A stretch of 64,000 bases of DNA from Zizania palustris. Taxonomy: Eukaryota; Streptophyta; Magnoliopsida; Poales; Poaceae. Below are positions 1 to 11,645 of this stretch, in pieces; the stretch's first letter is position 1; each line of letters opens with the position of its first letter. The translations under genes were made by a program, and so were the position numbers. Under the pieces are notes generated by a model. The model worked only from the letters and a program-made list of their open reading frames with translations, searched no databases and was not told where the DNA came from. The stretch lies in assembly GCA_019279435.1 (NCBI GenBank), contig JAAALK010000286.1, positions 26,245,931 through 26,309,930 on the forward strand, read 5' to 3'.

Positions 1-2
1 AT

Positions 3-3000
3 GTTGCTTTGGTTAAAAATCTGAACTTTAATTTAATCTCTGTGTCGCAACTTCTTGAGGATGGTTTGGAAGTGCGCTTTAAGAAGGGCAATTCTTCTGT
101 GGTTGACTCTAGAGGGTCTTTGGTTTGTCAGAATTTACCCTTCGGTAAAGTTTTTCGAATTGACTTCTCTAGTTCTTTTGGCCCTTCTCGCTGTTTGATT
201 GCTGGATCTTCTTCTGAGCTCTGGAAGTGGCATAGGAGGTTAGGTCATTTGAGTTTTGATCTGCTAGTCAGGTTAAGCTCTATGGACCTCATCCGAGGAT
301 TGCCCAAGCTTAAGATGGAGAAGGATCTAGTTTGTCATCCCTGTCGTCATGGGAAAATGGTTGCCGCTTCTCACTCACCTGTGACTCAGGTGATGACTTC
401 GTATCCAGGCGAGCTTTTACATTTGGACACTGTAGGTCCAGCTCGGGTACGCTCAGTCGGTGGGAAGTGGTATGCACTAGTGATTGTTGACGACTTTTCT
501 CGTTTCTCGTGGGTTTTCTTTTTGGAGTCTAAGGATGAAACTTTTCAATTTGTCCATGACCTGATTTTGAAGCTGAAGAATGAGAACAATGGTCGGATGC
601 GAGCAATTCGCTCTGACAACGGCTCTGAGTTCAAGAACTCTCAATTCGTCAGCTTCTGTGGTGATCAGGGTCTGGACCATCAGTTTTCTTCTCCTTATAC
701 TCCCCCACAGAACGGCGTTGTGGAACGAAAGAACCGCATGCTAGTTGAGATGGCCAGGACAATGCTCGATGAGCACAGGACTCCTAGGCGTTTTTGGGCT
801 GAGGCCATGAACACGGCTTGCTATCTGGCCAACCGCATTTTTCTTCGAGCTTACATTGGTAAGACATCATATGAGTTGCGGTTTGGCAGACAGCCCAAGG
901 TAAGCCACTTGCGAGCGTTTGGCTGCAAGTGCTTTGTGCTCAAGAAGGGAGGGCACTTGGACAAGTTTGAGTCTCGTTGTTGGGATGGTGTTTTTCTTGG
1001 TTATGCATTGCATTCTCGAGGCTTCCGTGTTTGGAACCTCGAATCCCAGTTGCTTGTCGAGACGTGTGAGGTTTCTTTTGATGAGTCCTTGCCTTCTTTG
1101 ACTCCTTCTTTTGAGCTTTCTGGTGATGATGAGCTCGGAGAGTCCATCTTCGAGGAAGATGAGGATACTCCAGCGGCTGTTGAGGGCGGGCCTTCTGCAT
1201 CCCCCGCAGAGCCCACACCTTCTGTGACTTCGACTGATGATGAAGGCGGACCTCTGATCACTTCTTCCACTTCGATCGAGCCCCTTCAGTCGAGTCCAGA
1301 GGTGCCAGCTGCTGACTCCGGTGAGGTGACTTCAGATCACCAGGGAACCCGAGCAGTTCAGCGTGACCACCCCTCAGAGCTCATCATTGGTGATTTGACT
1401 GAGAGGACTTTGCGTTCTTCTGCCTCTCTCGCTGTGTTTGCTGAATCTGCGTTTGTTTCATCTTTTGAGCCCAGAGACGTTTCTCATGCTCTTTCTGATT
1501 CAAATTGGATTAATGCTATGCAAGAAGAGCTTGAGAATTTTGTCCGCAATCGGGTTTGGACACTAGTTGAGCCGCCACCTGGATGCAACCCCATAGGTAC
1601 CAAGTGGGTATTCAAAAACAAACAAGGTGAAGATGGGATTGTGGTGCGCAACAAGGCTCGACTAGTTGCCCAGGGTTATTGCCAGAAGGAAGGTATTGAT
1701 TTTGAAGAAACCTTCGCTCCTGTGGCCCGCCTTGAGTCCATTCGTATTCTTCTAGCTTTTGCCGTTTCGAAAGGTTTTAAGCTTTTTTCAAATGGACGTT
1801 AAGAGTGCTTTTCTGAACGGGTACATAGAAGAGGAGGTTTATGTTAGGCAACCCCCCGGTTTTGAGAACCCTAAGTTTCCTCGACATGTTTTTAAATTGC
1901 ACAAAGCTTTATACGGGTTGAAACAAGCCCCCAGGGCTTGGTATGACCGGTTAAAGCAGTTTTTGTTGGGGAAGGGTTTTGTGATGGGTGTTGTGGACAA
2001 AACTCTTTTCTTGCTCAGAGATGCTTCAGATTTCTTAGTTGCTCAGATTTATGTGGACGATATTATCTTTGGCGGTACTACTGATTCTCTTGTGTCCAAG
2101 TTTTCTGAGCAGATGCACAGTGAGTTCGAGATGAGCCTCATGGGTGAGCTCAAGTACTTTCTAGGGCTCCAGATCAAGCAGACCAAGGACGGCACCTTCA
2201 TCCACCAAGGTAAGTACACTCGTGACATGTTGAAAAAATTTGACTTTGGTGGTGAGCTGAAGCCGCAGATGACCCCGATGGGCACTTCTGGGGGTCTGGA
2301 CAAGGACGAGAGCGGCGTCAAGGTCAACGAGAGAGAATTTCGAGGGATGATCGGGTCGCTGCTGTACTTGACGGCGACTAGGCCAGACATACAGTTCGCC
2401 GTGGGACTGTGCGCGCGCTTCCAGTCTTCACCACGCGCGTCTCATCGGCAGGCTGTCAAGCGCATCTTCAGGTATCTCACTTATGCGCCTGATCTTGGTC
2501 TCTACTATTCAGCATCATCTTCTCTTGATTTATCTGGCTTTTCGGACGCTGACTTTGGTGGGTGCCGGTTGGATCGCAAGTCGACTTCCGGTACTTGCCA
2601 GTTTCTTGGTTCTTCTCTTGTCTCTTGGTCTTCTCGAAAGCAATCTGGAGTTGCTCTTTCGACCACAGAGGCTGAGTATGTAGCTGCTGCTAGCTGCTGC
2701 TCACAGTTGGTTTGGATGATTTCCACTCTGCGAGATTTTGGGTTGTTCTTTCCTACCAGAGTTCCTTTGTTTTGCGACAGCACCAGTGCTATTAGTGTAG
2801 GGAAAAACCCATGTCTTCATTCAAAAACCAAACACATTGATGTGCGCTTTCACTTTTTGCGGGATCAATATGAGAAAGGTGTCATTGACCTTGTTCATGT
2901 TGATACCCATCATCAGTTGGCTGACATTTTCACCAAACCCCTAGATCAGTCTACTTTTAAGCGTTTACGAGGGGATTTGGGTGTTGTGTATCCTTTCTAG
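3..3000 (+). pseudogene. copia A1 pol: integrase, reverse transcriptase, RNase H, one frameshift
   Basis: This encodes the enzymes that copy and insert the element. The frame is open from the left edge. The pre-integrase zinc-binding residues are visible (WHRRLGH, then CHPC). The integrase triad appears as VDDF near 489, SDNGSEF near 615 and VVERKNR near 723. A long Ser/Pro/acidic linker (about 1080-1400) leads to reverse transcriptase, with YVDD at 2050-2061. RNase H carries the usual copia STTEAEY and KTKHIDVRFHFL motifs and ends at the TAG at 2998. The only break is one extra T in the T run 1783-1788: the homologous copy on the - strand near 46625 has five T where this has six. The product would stop at 1802, and translation resumes in the next frame. 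It is otherwise intact, so this is the youngest-looking pol in the window. Confidence 0.93.
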
Positions 3001-4316
3001 GATATTTTGCGTCAGTTTTTTCTTTCTTCTTTACTCTTTTCTTGAGTCTTTTTGTGTGTGTTCATATCATACATATTCACATATCACACTTTTGAGCCTG
3101 CTTCTGTTATATGATTAAACTGCTTTACTTATTCTAGCTGGTACATGCTTTTGATTACTCGTCGATGATCATGCTTTGTTTCAGTTCATTTGATATGTCT
3201 GATATCTGTCATATGCATGGCTTTTACGCTTTCAACTTGAAAAATGATCACCATTGCTTCTGGTAACTAGCATGTGTAGGCTGAGTGCTTTTGCTATCTG
3301 TTACATGCCTTGTAGCTAGTTCATCACATAGATGCAGATATGCAACTTGGACATCTTTATGCTTTAACATGGAAAATATGCTATAAAAATGATAAAAAAT
3401 CAAAAAATGAATGAAAATTCCATGCCTTTTTATGCTTGAGTTGAAAAGATCCAAGTGGGTTTGCTTTGTCGCATTGCATTGTTCTGGACTGCTTACCATA
3501 GCACTTTGGTATGAACTAGGACAGTGTAGTGTATGCCAAGACCAATGTCTTAAGCTTCCGATGGTCCAGTTTTGGCCTAGGCTTGACTTGGTCGGTTAGC
3601 ATAAGGTTTGACATGCAAATAACCCTTGGCACAAATGAAAAAGGAAAAATGAAAAAGCCTGAACATTTAACAAGATAACCAGTTTGCTGAAGCACTTTGT
3701 TTTGAACAATGTTTATCTTGGTAGACATCAGTTAGCTTGCTTATTAACTAGGAAATATGGTGATGTTTTTGTTTTGCAAAAACTGAAAAATGCGTGCTAA
3801 TGACTTTCTTTAGATATCATCTGTTGCACTGATCATGCCATGTGTCTTAAGACAGTATGTCTGTTGCTATACTTGTTAGATGTTGTAATTGCAGTCAATC
3901 ATATCTGAGAAGCATGCTTTCTACACTCCACCTACACCCCAGCTGAATTCACTGCATATTTTGAGGGGGAGTTGCTTTTCAGGGGGAGTCTGTGTCTCTT
4001 TTGAGTGCTTGATGAGTTTACTTGTCAACAAGGGGGAGAAAATTTGGGATCAGAGTTTAAGGGGGAGTTAGTTCTTACTCTGTCGATATCCTTGTTGTTC
4101 TGAAATCACACTCATTTTGAGCTTTTACGTTTTGGTTAACCATAATGACCGTTTCTTGCTTTTGGTTGGCTTTTGGTCATTAGGGTTAAACTTTTACCTC
4201 ATTTCTTCTTCTTCTTTGTTTTCTTGTGTTTTGTTTTCGTGTTTCCACATTTGTTCACAGGTGTTGAAGAGCTGAGAATTGAGGAGTGTTGACAATGCAC
4301 TCATCAAGGGGGAGAT
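3001..4316 (+). other. copia A1 3' untranslated region with several polypurine tracts
   Basis: No credible reading frame lies between the RNase H stop and the LTR. The sequence is AT-rich and has five purine runs of the form AGGGGGAG: near 3963, 3981, 4030, 4059, and the final one at 4305-4316, which abuts the LTR. The last is the expected primer for plus-strand DNA synthesis. The others may be secondary primers or remnants. The same layout recurs in the reversed copies at 41272-42642 and 53146-54531. Confidence 0.8.
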
Positions 4317-4882
4317 TGAGGAGCCATGCTGAATAGCGTGGGCCTCATGGCTCTAGAAGTGATGAGTCATTGTCAACGATAGTCAAAGAGGACTGAAGAA
4401 GAGAGGAGATCTGCTGTTTCATGGGCCGCGTGTGATTCAGGTACACGGGCAGCGAGCGACTGTCGGGCAGAGGAGGCTGCGAAGTCGGGCTGGCCCAATC
4501 CGGGTGCATGGGCCAGAAGCAGTAGAAGACCCACTAGGCTGTTGACCAGGACTGACTCAGGTACACGGGCGGTGAGCGATTGCCGGGCTGAGAGAGCTGC
4601 GGAGTCGGGCCGGCCCAATCCGGGTACCTGGTGCAAAGTCGGTGGAGGCTTTGTCAGTTTCGGCGCAAAACTGACGACCGTCGATCTTGTATCCGACTGT
4701 CCAGAAGAGAAGCCGTAGTCGCTACGAAAACTTAGCTTCCGGATAAGTCATCTGTAACTCTAGGCCCACAGTCAGTCTGTCGTGTCTGTAAAAATACCTA
4801 AGGGCAGTAGAGTCTTTTCCTTTATTTTTGAGTCTGTAAAAACCCTAAGGGGCAGGTAGAATATTCCTAGTGTTGGGCTGCC

Positions 4883-4890
4883 TATAAATA
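4883..4890 (+). promoter_or_regulatory. TATA box of copia A LTR
   Basis: TATAAATA lies in the context CCTATAAATAGGACCCC. The same context occurs in the solo LTR at about 12879-12886 and, reversed, near 52631 and 55214 in the tandem copies. Conservation between copies and a position well inside the LTR support a real RNA polymerase II promoter. The start site would be about 30 bases downstream. Confidence 0.7.
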
Positions 4891-5324
4891 GGACCCCAAC
4901 CCCTAGGGTTTGGACTACCCTTGTGCTGAAATCAAATCCACCTTTTTGGGTCACTGTCTTCTCTCTCCTGTGTGCGCCGCCAGAGTCTTCCTCTCCCTGT
5001 TCTTGCATTCTTTTGGCTCAAATCTTTTGGATGCATTTAATCTTTGAACTCTGGTGAATTTATTGCTTGTATTTTGTTTGGTTTGGGGAGTTATTCCCTT
5101 ACCTACGGGCTGCTGAATTTATTCTTGAAGAGAAGCTTCTTCGGCTGGGTGTGTTCTTCACGGTGGGAGTACTAGTTCTTGCTGTAGCAAGTAGTACTAC
5201 TTTCCTGTAGCTACAGTATGCTAGTACTTTAGCCTTGCTTTTCCTGTGTTGCTTTTTGATCGAGTTGGCAGGGTCAAAGTCCCTTTTCTTGTGTGAAGTC
5301 CAACTCTGTGTTGCAGACTTTGAA

Positions 5325-5845
5325 TCTGCAGGCTTCGAATCAGCAGACTTCGAATCAGCAGACTTCGAATCTGCAAGCTTCGAATCTGCAGACTTCGAAT
5401 CTGCAAGCTTCGAACCTGCAGACTTCGAATCAGCAGGCTTCGAATCAGCAGACTTCGAATCAGCAGACTTCGAATCTGCAAGCTTCGAATCTGCAGACTT
5501 CGAATCTGCAAGCTTCGAACCTGCAGGCTTCGAATCAGCAGACTTCGAATCAGCAGACTTCGAATCTGCAAGCTTCGAATCTGCAGACTTCGAATCTGCA
5601 AGCTTCGAACCTGCAGACTTCGAATCAGCAGACTTCGAATCAGCAGACTTCGAATCTGCAAGCTTCGAATCTGCATACTTCGAATCTGCAACCTTCGAAT
5701 CTGCATACTTCGAATCTGCAACCTTCGAATCTGCATACTTCGAATCTGCATACTTCGAATCTGCATACTTCGAATCTGCAACCTCAGAATCTGCAACCTC
5801 AGAATCTGCAACCTCAGAATCAGCAAACTTCGAATCTGCAGACTT
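5325..5845 (+). repeat. 15-bp minisatellite inside the copia A1 LTR
   Basis: About 34 head-to-tail copies of a 15-bp unit, TTCGAATCTGCAGAC with variants. There is no length change over about 500 bp: each 60-base stretch holds exactly four units. Variant units follow a higher-order order of six to seven monomers (about 90-105 bp) that repeats three times before the array drifts into TAC and ACC variants. Because 15 is divisible by three and the unit lacks stops, several frames on both strands stay open. I do not count these as genes. Confidence 0.95.
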
Positions 5846-5978
5846 AGTCAATCTGTTCTCGCGTTGCTGTTTAGTTTTTCTTTTTAAAATGCGTTGGGTT
5901 TTGGGAGCAGGCCATTGATTCGAAAGAATTTTTAGGCGCCCATTCACCCCCCCTCTGGTCGCTACTTTCGGTCCTACA

Positions 5979-6917
5979 GGGGTTCGACGTCGGCGGAGGG
6001 GTGGCCGAGGTCGGGGTCGTTCTCGCGGTCACGTTGGTGGCGGAGGCACGGGCGGAGGTGGTCCGGTGCGACGGTGAGCGGTGGCCGGAGGTGAATCAGA
6101 GGGTGTGCGCAAAAAGGCGAAATGCGAGTGCTCTGTTCGTTCTCGAGGCGATTAAGCGTGGGGGTCGGACGCGGCTCAGGCTGGGGGCTTAAATAGGACA
6201 CCGGAGAGGGCTCGCATGCAAGGAAACCGGCAGAGGGCCTTTACTCGCCGGCGATGGCTCGGCCATGCATGGAGCTGCGTTCCCGGTGGCTTAAACGCGC
6301 CATTTAACGCGATTAAACGGGCAGGGGGGCTCGGGGTGCATTAAACCGACGGCAAATGAATGCGGGAGGGGCCAGCGAGGCGGATCCGAGGCGGGGTCAT
6401 CGGCCGGCGGGATTTGGCGGCGATGGCGGGAGGTAGACGACGAGTCTGACAGGCGGGGTCCACGGGCCAGTGGGCGCGAGCGAGCGAACGGGAAGGCTGA
6501 CGGGTGGGGCCATGGTGTCGGGTGCGCGCGCGAGGGGAGGGTTTCGGCGCCGACAGGTGGGGTCCATTTGTCAGCCAGAGGCGAGCGCGGTAACGGGCTG
6601 GGCCGGCCGGGAGAGAGAGAAGGGAGGGGAGGAGCCCATTACTGTTCAAATACTTTTCTGAATAAAAATAATTCCAGAAAATAGATTAAAATATTAGGGC
6701 TACTTCCAAGGCTGGTAAAAATTTATAAAAATTCTCAAAATTATATTTTGGTCTTAGGATCACATACAAAAAGTTTCACCTCCTAATTTGGTCATCTACT
6801 CTATGTTGTAGTTCAAAAGAGTATAAAAGGGATTTAAAAGTATTTTCTGAAATAATAATTCCCAGAAATTGAATTTAATAATATTTTTTTATTGGTTTGA
6901 AAATTTGGGGTGTCACA
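5979..6917. repeat. Gypsy-type LTR fragment (same family as 43074-45839)
   Basis: The stretch from about 6660 to 6917 matches 45590-45839: both hold the AATAATT...CCAGAAAAT stretch, GGGCTACTTCCAAGG, GGATCACATACAAAA, and end AAATTTGGGGTGT(C/T)ACA. The GC-rich part at 5985-6040 also matches 45535-45570. Copia A1 is inserted in it at 5978/5979, so the left part of this LTR lies outside the window. It contains GC-rich spurious frames (about 6000-6650) and no gene. Confidence 0.8.
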
Positions 6918-7058
6918 CGATCGGACCGCCCTCAGTACCCCGGTCCGACCGACCTACTGTGGCCAGTCTGATCGACTTTTGCAGGTGCCTTACACCAATC
7001 AGTCTGACCAGCCCCCTATGGCTAGTCCGACCGACAACACACAGGAACAAATTTAGCC

Positions 7059-8084
7059 AAGTGTAAAAATGTTGAGGCCATTCTGGGCAATTCCCATTCC
7101 GCCAAAAATTCCAAAAGCAAGTTTGTGGCTCCCGGTACTAAGCCGCAGCCTTCATGGGCGCTTCCAGGTATGACCAAGTCCTAGAAGAAGCGTCTACAGC
7201 GTCTCTGAGCCCAGAAGATGTGTGAGAAGAAGTCCGAGGATGAGCGGGACACCGTCTTCAAAGAGATCCGCCCCCGACCAGCAGTGAAAACAGTTTGGAA
7301 GCCGAAGCTAGTTGCCGTAAACAACTCGGCTCCTACTCTAAGCGACAAGGAGGACGATCTGATATATGACGACTACACACCCGTCTTTGAGGGGCCCCGT
7401 CCTCAAGCAATGGATATAAAGGTCGTCATGCTGCCTGCTGAGTTTGCTCTCCCACAGGATGAATCTGAGGTTGCTCAGCTGAACCTCGCCCCCTATGAGG
7501 CTATTTTCGAGAAGCCTGAGGATACGACTCTCCACTTGAAGCCTCTCTATGTCAAGGGGCACATCGACGACAAGCCGATCTCGAGGATGCTTGTAGGTGG
7601 AGGCGCTACTGTCAACCTCATGTTGTACTGTCTGTTAAAGAAGCTCGACAAGAATGAAGACAACTTGATGAGGAACAACTTGATGCTCAATATATTCAAC
7701 GGCGAGAGCTCCGAGGCAAAGGGTGTACTTTCTTTGGAGCTGACGGTGGGAAACAAGACGTTGCCAATGACATTCTTCATCATTGATGTGCAAGGTAACT
7801 ACAGTGTGCTACTTGGGTGTGATTGGATTCACGCGAATTGTTGTATTCTGTCTACTTTGCACCAGTGCTTGATTCAGTGGGACGACGATAATGTAGAGGT
7901 TGTACCAGCAGATACTTCAGCCTAGGTTACTTTGGTCGATGTGTTTATTGACGCCATTCATGATAAGGTAGAATGCTTTTTAGGTAGAGATCTCTCAAAC
8001 TACGACTTTGTTAGCGTGTTTGAGGGACGTTTTGTTCCAGTGTCTGTAAAGTCAGCTGGTGTAGCACGACTATCTCTAAATTAG
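7059..8084 (+). pseudogene. G1 gag end and aspartic protease
   Basis: The longest open part is 7218-7925. The same frame extends upstream to 7059 through stops at 7181 and 7206, and downstream through TAG at 7923 to 8084. Residues near 100-230 form a retropepsin-like domain (VKGHIDDKPISRML, then GGGATVNLM, then LLGCDWIH), the arrangement usual for gypsy gag-pol proteins. The catalytic Asp expected before GGA is Gly here (7591-7593), so the protease would be dead even without the stops. Confidence 0.8.
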
Positions 8085-8153
8085 TAGTCATGTCTAGTAA
8101 GAGTAATCTTGATTGGCTAAAATCTCACGTAGAGAAATATCGGTCTTCCAAAG

Positions 8154-8776
8154 ATGGTATTACCGAAGCCATTGAAGATTTTAGAGAAAGTACAAAAGTT
8201 AGGTCAAGGTTTTACATTGGCCGACCCTCTAGAAGAGGTCGATATAGGCGATGGTAGTATTCCAAGGACAACTTTTGTAAATCAAAATTTGCAGGCTGAT
8301 GAAAAGGACGAAGTAATAAAGTTGCTTCGGTCGTATGTCGATTATTTCGCATGGGAGTACAGTGAGATGCCCGGACTAAGCCATGATCTCATGGAGCATC
8401 GGTTTCCTATCAAACCTGGGTTTAGGCCTTATAAACAGCCCCCTCATCGCTTTAATTTGGTAGTGTATGACCGAGTTAAAGAGGAGATAGAATGATAACT
8501 CAAGGATGAGTTTATTAGGCTATGTAAGATTCGTGTGTGTATTGATTTCAGGGACCTGAACAAGGCCACTCCGAAGGACGAGTATCCCATGCTGATAGCC
8601 GACATGTTGATCAACGATGCTTCGGGACAAAAGGTACTAAGTTTTCTTGATGGCAATGCTGGTTATAATCAAATATTTATGGCCGAAGAGTACGTCTATA
8701 AGACATCCATTCGATGCCCCGGTTTTGTCAACTTGTTTGAGTGGGTTATGATGACTTTTGGTTTAAAGAATGCTTG
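8154..8776 (+). pseudogene. G1 reverse transcriptase, N-terminal half
   Basis: One frame runs 8154-8495, then two adjacent stops (8493-8498), then continues to 8776. Visible blocks are the region before reverse transcriptase (YFAWEYSEMPGLS), then RVCIDFRDLNKATPKDEYPM, FLDGNAGYNQI (block with the first catalytic Asp) and MTFGLKNA. About 20 residues usually found between the FIR and RVCIDF blocks are missing. The gene is cut at GLKNA by the LTR at 8777. The YVDD block does not occur on the far side, so sequence was also deleted. Confidence 0.85.
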
Positions 8777-10795
8777 TGTGAAACCTAGTGTGGTATCACT
8801 GAGTTTTCTGTCTTTATGATGAGTGATTGACAAGGATGAGCGTTTGAGTGATCGAGTGTTTAAGTGAGGATTTGATTGTATCGATGGGATTGATGTGTGA
8901 TCATGGAGAGTGGATGTTGAGGGGTTCGGTGTGCATCATGTTTCGTGTTTTTGCTTGTCTCATGTGTGCAGGGTGGAGATGCTAACCAACTGTCAGCGGC
9001 GGGTGATCAAGGGTCGAGCGGGGAGCTTGATGCCAGAGGATCAAGGATGCCGGGTGAAGTTGAAGATGATCTCAGGGGTGCACGATGAGATCGAGCAAGA
9101 CATGGATGGATGGATGGTCGAGACGGCGTGACGATCAAGTCAGCGAAAGGGAGGCCAGTGCAAGTGATCAGGCAGCTCGAGGGGATCGAAAGCGGGAGAG
9201 ACTTGCTGGCGGTCAAGTTCGCGGATCGGTGTCACTTGTCGGCGATCAAGAAGGCTTTGTCGGTTTTTGCTGAAAACCATCACATCTCTAATGTTTTTAA
9301 ATACAATAATTAGGAGTCTTTTGTTTTGAGTAATTTAGAGTAATGTGTAAACTTTTAATATTTTTCAGGATTTTCCAATTCTGAAAAGTTATTAAAAGGG
9401 TAGGGTCTTTGTGTAATAAAAGTAAGTAGAGTTTAATAGGAGTAATTTTCAGACTTTACAACTCTGAAAATATCTCTTGTCTTGGTGTGTTAAACTGTAA
9501 TTTTTTGAGGGTCAAAGTGTAAAGCTGTCTTCTAGGGTATGGCTATAAAATGGGTCTCATATTTGAGACCTTTTGCTGATGACATTTGGGTGGATCATCT
9601 AGAAATTTCATTGCAATTTCCCCTTCTTTTTCCCTGCTGCCACAGGTAATTTCTATCTGTATTATCTTTTTGCTGGTTAAACAACAGTGTTTTTCGCCAG
9701 TTGCAGCCGTGTCTCAGATGCGCTACATGGCCTAGCCATCACCGCAGCTTGCTAGATCTTGAACAGCGCCTCTCCTCAACATCAATTCTGGTGTATACAT
9801 CTAGAACAATCTAGCCGTCGTCCAAGACAGCTACAGCGGCAGGAGCGATTTGTCGGACAGCTATAGAAACGGTCATCTCTTGCAAGCGCCAGCACCGCCA
9901 ACTTGAGGCTGGTTCATCAACATTCTGAATCTGCTACATCGGAATGCATCTGCTGGGATCCTGTGCTCACCGACAAAAGCTACTGCACAGAAATTACAAG
10001 GCAAGTGATTCTTAGTTTAATTTGTTGTTTTGCAGATCTTCATTCCAGAAAAGTGCTGTAGAACTCTGTGTTTATGCCGAAAACTCTGATATGTGTTTTC
10101 ATGCTTTGATCACCAGAATGTCCAGCAAATTTTTACATCAACTATTTGATTACTTCTTCAAGGTCTGTTCTTCTTGTCAAGTTTAATTCTGATTTGGTTC
10201 TGGGTTGATTTCCTGCTGGATATACTAAGCGCTGCCACAGTTGTTGTTTTCTGCTGATGGCATACAGTCCCAGTTTGATCACCCATGTCTTAGCATTGCA
10301 ATTTTTTTGATATCAATGTTTACTTGTATTTCATTATGAAGCTTGAGCCCAGGCAGGGCATATGCGTGTCTGTGCACTGCCATAGCTAGCATCCATTGCA
10401 GAACAGAATGTTATTTCAAGTTATGTTATTATTTCAGTCATGCAATTACTACTTGATGATCTGGTTCATAATTGATTCTATTCAATCTTCATTAGAGAGA
10501 CATAGATACATGACTTTGAGATAGAGCTAGCATCTCCCAAGGTGATTTTTCTTGCCGTGGATGATTGATCAGTTTTTGGTTTATTTTCATTATTCATGTT
10601 TTTCACCCAATACAACTTAGAGCCTCCAGGTTGCCGGAGATCACTATTGCTTGTAATTTGTCATGACGTCAGTGCTCTGAATGTGTTTTTTCTCATATGT
10701 ATGATTGGTTACAGTTGGAGTTTTCCTACCGAGTTTTTCTTCACCACTGACACAACACAGATTGCATTTAACTTTGAGCACTTATTGATGCTGTT

Positions 10796-11100
10796 CACTA
10801 CAACAATCCAAGAAACTTCCGTCGGCCAAAGCCGACCGAAGTTAGCTCTTTTCCGACGGAAGAAGCTAACTTCCGTCGGTAAAAGGCTAACTTCCGTCGG
10901 CATTTGGCCGACGGAAGCGGGTAGACGGAAGTTAGTCGGCGGCCGACGGAAGTTAGCCAAACCTAGCCGACGAAAGTTACCAGGAAATCGGTAACTTCCG
11001 TCGGCCAAATCCTAGCCGACGAAAATTACTTTTTTTGTTTTTTGTTTTTTCTGTCTACGGGCCAATAACTTCCGTCGGCTAATGTTGGCCGACAGAAGTT
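10796..11100. repeat. CACTA-1 left terminal and subterminal repeats
   Basis: After the terminal CACTACAA there are about ten direct and inverted copies of TTCCGTCGG or CCGACGGAA up to about 11100. In En/Spm-type elements such arrays bind the transposase accessory protein. A simple AT-rich stretch follows (11100-11350) in which I see no gene. Confidence 0.85.
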
Positions 11101-11358
11101 AACTAAAAAATCCGAAAAAAAAAGAAAATTTGCAATTTTGCTGCTCTGATTGGTGTAGCGTACTTCTTACAACTTTGCAAAAATTCAGTACAGAGACAAG
11201 CTAAAATTCTGGCTCTAAAATTCAGTATCATCAATAATTAAAGTGGAAGCATGAAACTTCAAACCAAGCTAAACAATTGCAGACTACACATACCACAATC
11301 TATACATATATATAACAACATAGATCTTTTATTCATCATATGGTTGACTTGAGCATAC

Positions 11359-11645
11359 CTCCCATTCCAGGAATGATGCCAATTTGAAGTTCAGGTAGGC
11401 CTAATTGAGCTGAAGATGTAGAAACACGAGCGTGGCAAACCTGAAAAAAAAGATGCCAATGTTTTAGAAATAGTCACGTGATAGAAGTAAATAAATCCCA
11501 AAAGGTTAAAGCACAGTTTGATAATGCAACCTAGACATACCATTGCGACCTCTAAGCCGCCACCTAGAGCAATGCCATCTATAGCATCCACTGATGGTTT
11601 CTAAGCATCTAGTAATGACAAGAACTTAACAACAAAATACTCTGC
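11359..11645 (-). pseudogene. Captured fragment of a peroxisomal fatty-acid multifunctional protein gene (enoyl-CoA hydratase part)
   Basis: Two exons are readable on the - strand. Exon 11645-11541 encodes KPSVDAIDGIALGGGLEVAM. Exon 11440-11359 encodes CHARVSTSSAQLGLPELQIG followed by IIPGMGG. They are separated by a 100-bp intron with GT...AG ends (11540-11441), and another GT donor follows at 11358. These blocks match the oxyanion-hole and active-site segment of plant beta-oxidation multifunctional proteins (MFP2/AIM1 type) as I know that family. A TAG in the first exon, just before KPSV, breaks the frame. The intron shows capture at the DNA level, not from mRNA. Any role as a gene is lost. 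Confidence 0.82.

Larger units (their letters stand above)
1..5978 (+). mobile_element. Ty1/copia retrotransposon A1, 3' portion (pol, 3' UTR, 3' LTR)
   Basis: The element runs in from the left edge, so its 5' LTR, gag and protease are outside the window. Visible in order are the pre-integrase region, integrase, reverse transcriptase and RNase H (the copia order), then about 1.3 kb of noncoding sequence, a polypurine tract and the 3' LTR. The LTR end ...TCCTACA and start TGAGGAGCC match the solo LTR at 12312-14243. Extra polypurine tracts, a long LTR and (in the related copy at 41-51 kb) a very large gag resemble the SIRE/Maximus lineage; that assignment is inference. The right flank begins GGGGT at 5979, the expected target duplication, whose partner lies outside the window. 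Confidence 0.93.
4317..5978 (+). repeat. 3' LTR of copia A1
   Basis: The LTR is 1662 bp, begins TGAGGAGCC directly after the polypurine tract and ends TCCTACA. It aligns by eye with the solo LTR at 12312-14243 through the first kilobase (shared start, shared promoter near 4880, shared last 70 bases). The two differ between about 5300 and 5850, where this copy has a 15-bp tandem array and the other has scattered CTTCGA motifs. An LTR supplies promoter and polyadenylation signals. Confidence 0.92.

Noticed and set aside
5325..5845. CRISPR-like array
   Set aside because: Units are contiguous with no unique spacers, and the context is a plant LTR retrotransposon.
5099..5947. Long overlapping frames on both strands (up to 282 codons)
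   Set aside because: They arise because the 15-bp repeat is a multiple of three and lacks stops; the predicted peptides are pure repeat and lie in an LTR.
6001..6661. GC-rich frames of 60-100 codons
   Set aside because: Matching GC-rich LTR sequence at 45300-45560 shows this is LTR, and the peptides match nothing I recognise.
5979..6917. 5' LTR of G1
   Set aside because: It resembles the solo LTR at 43074-45839, not the LTR following the G1 integrase, so it belongs to another family.
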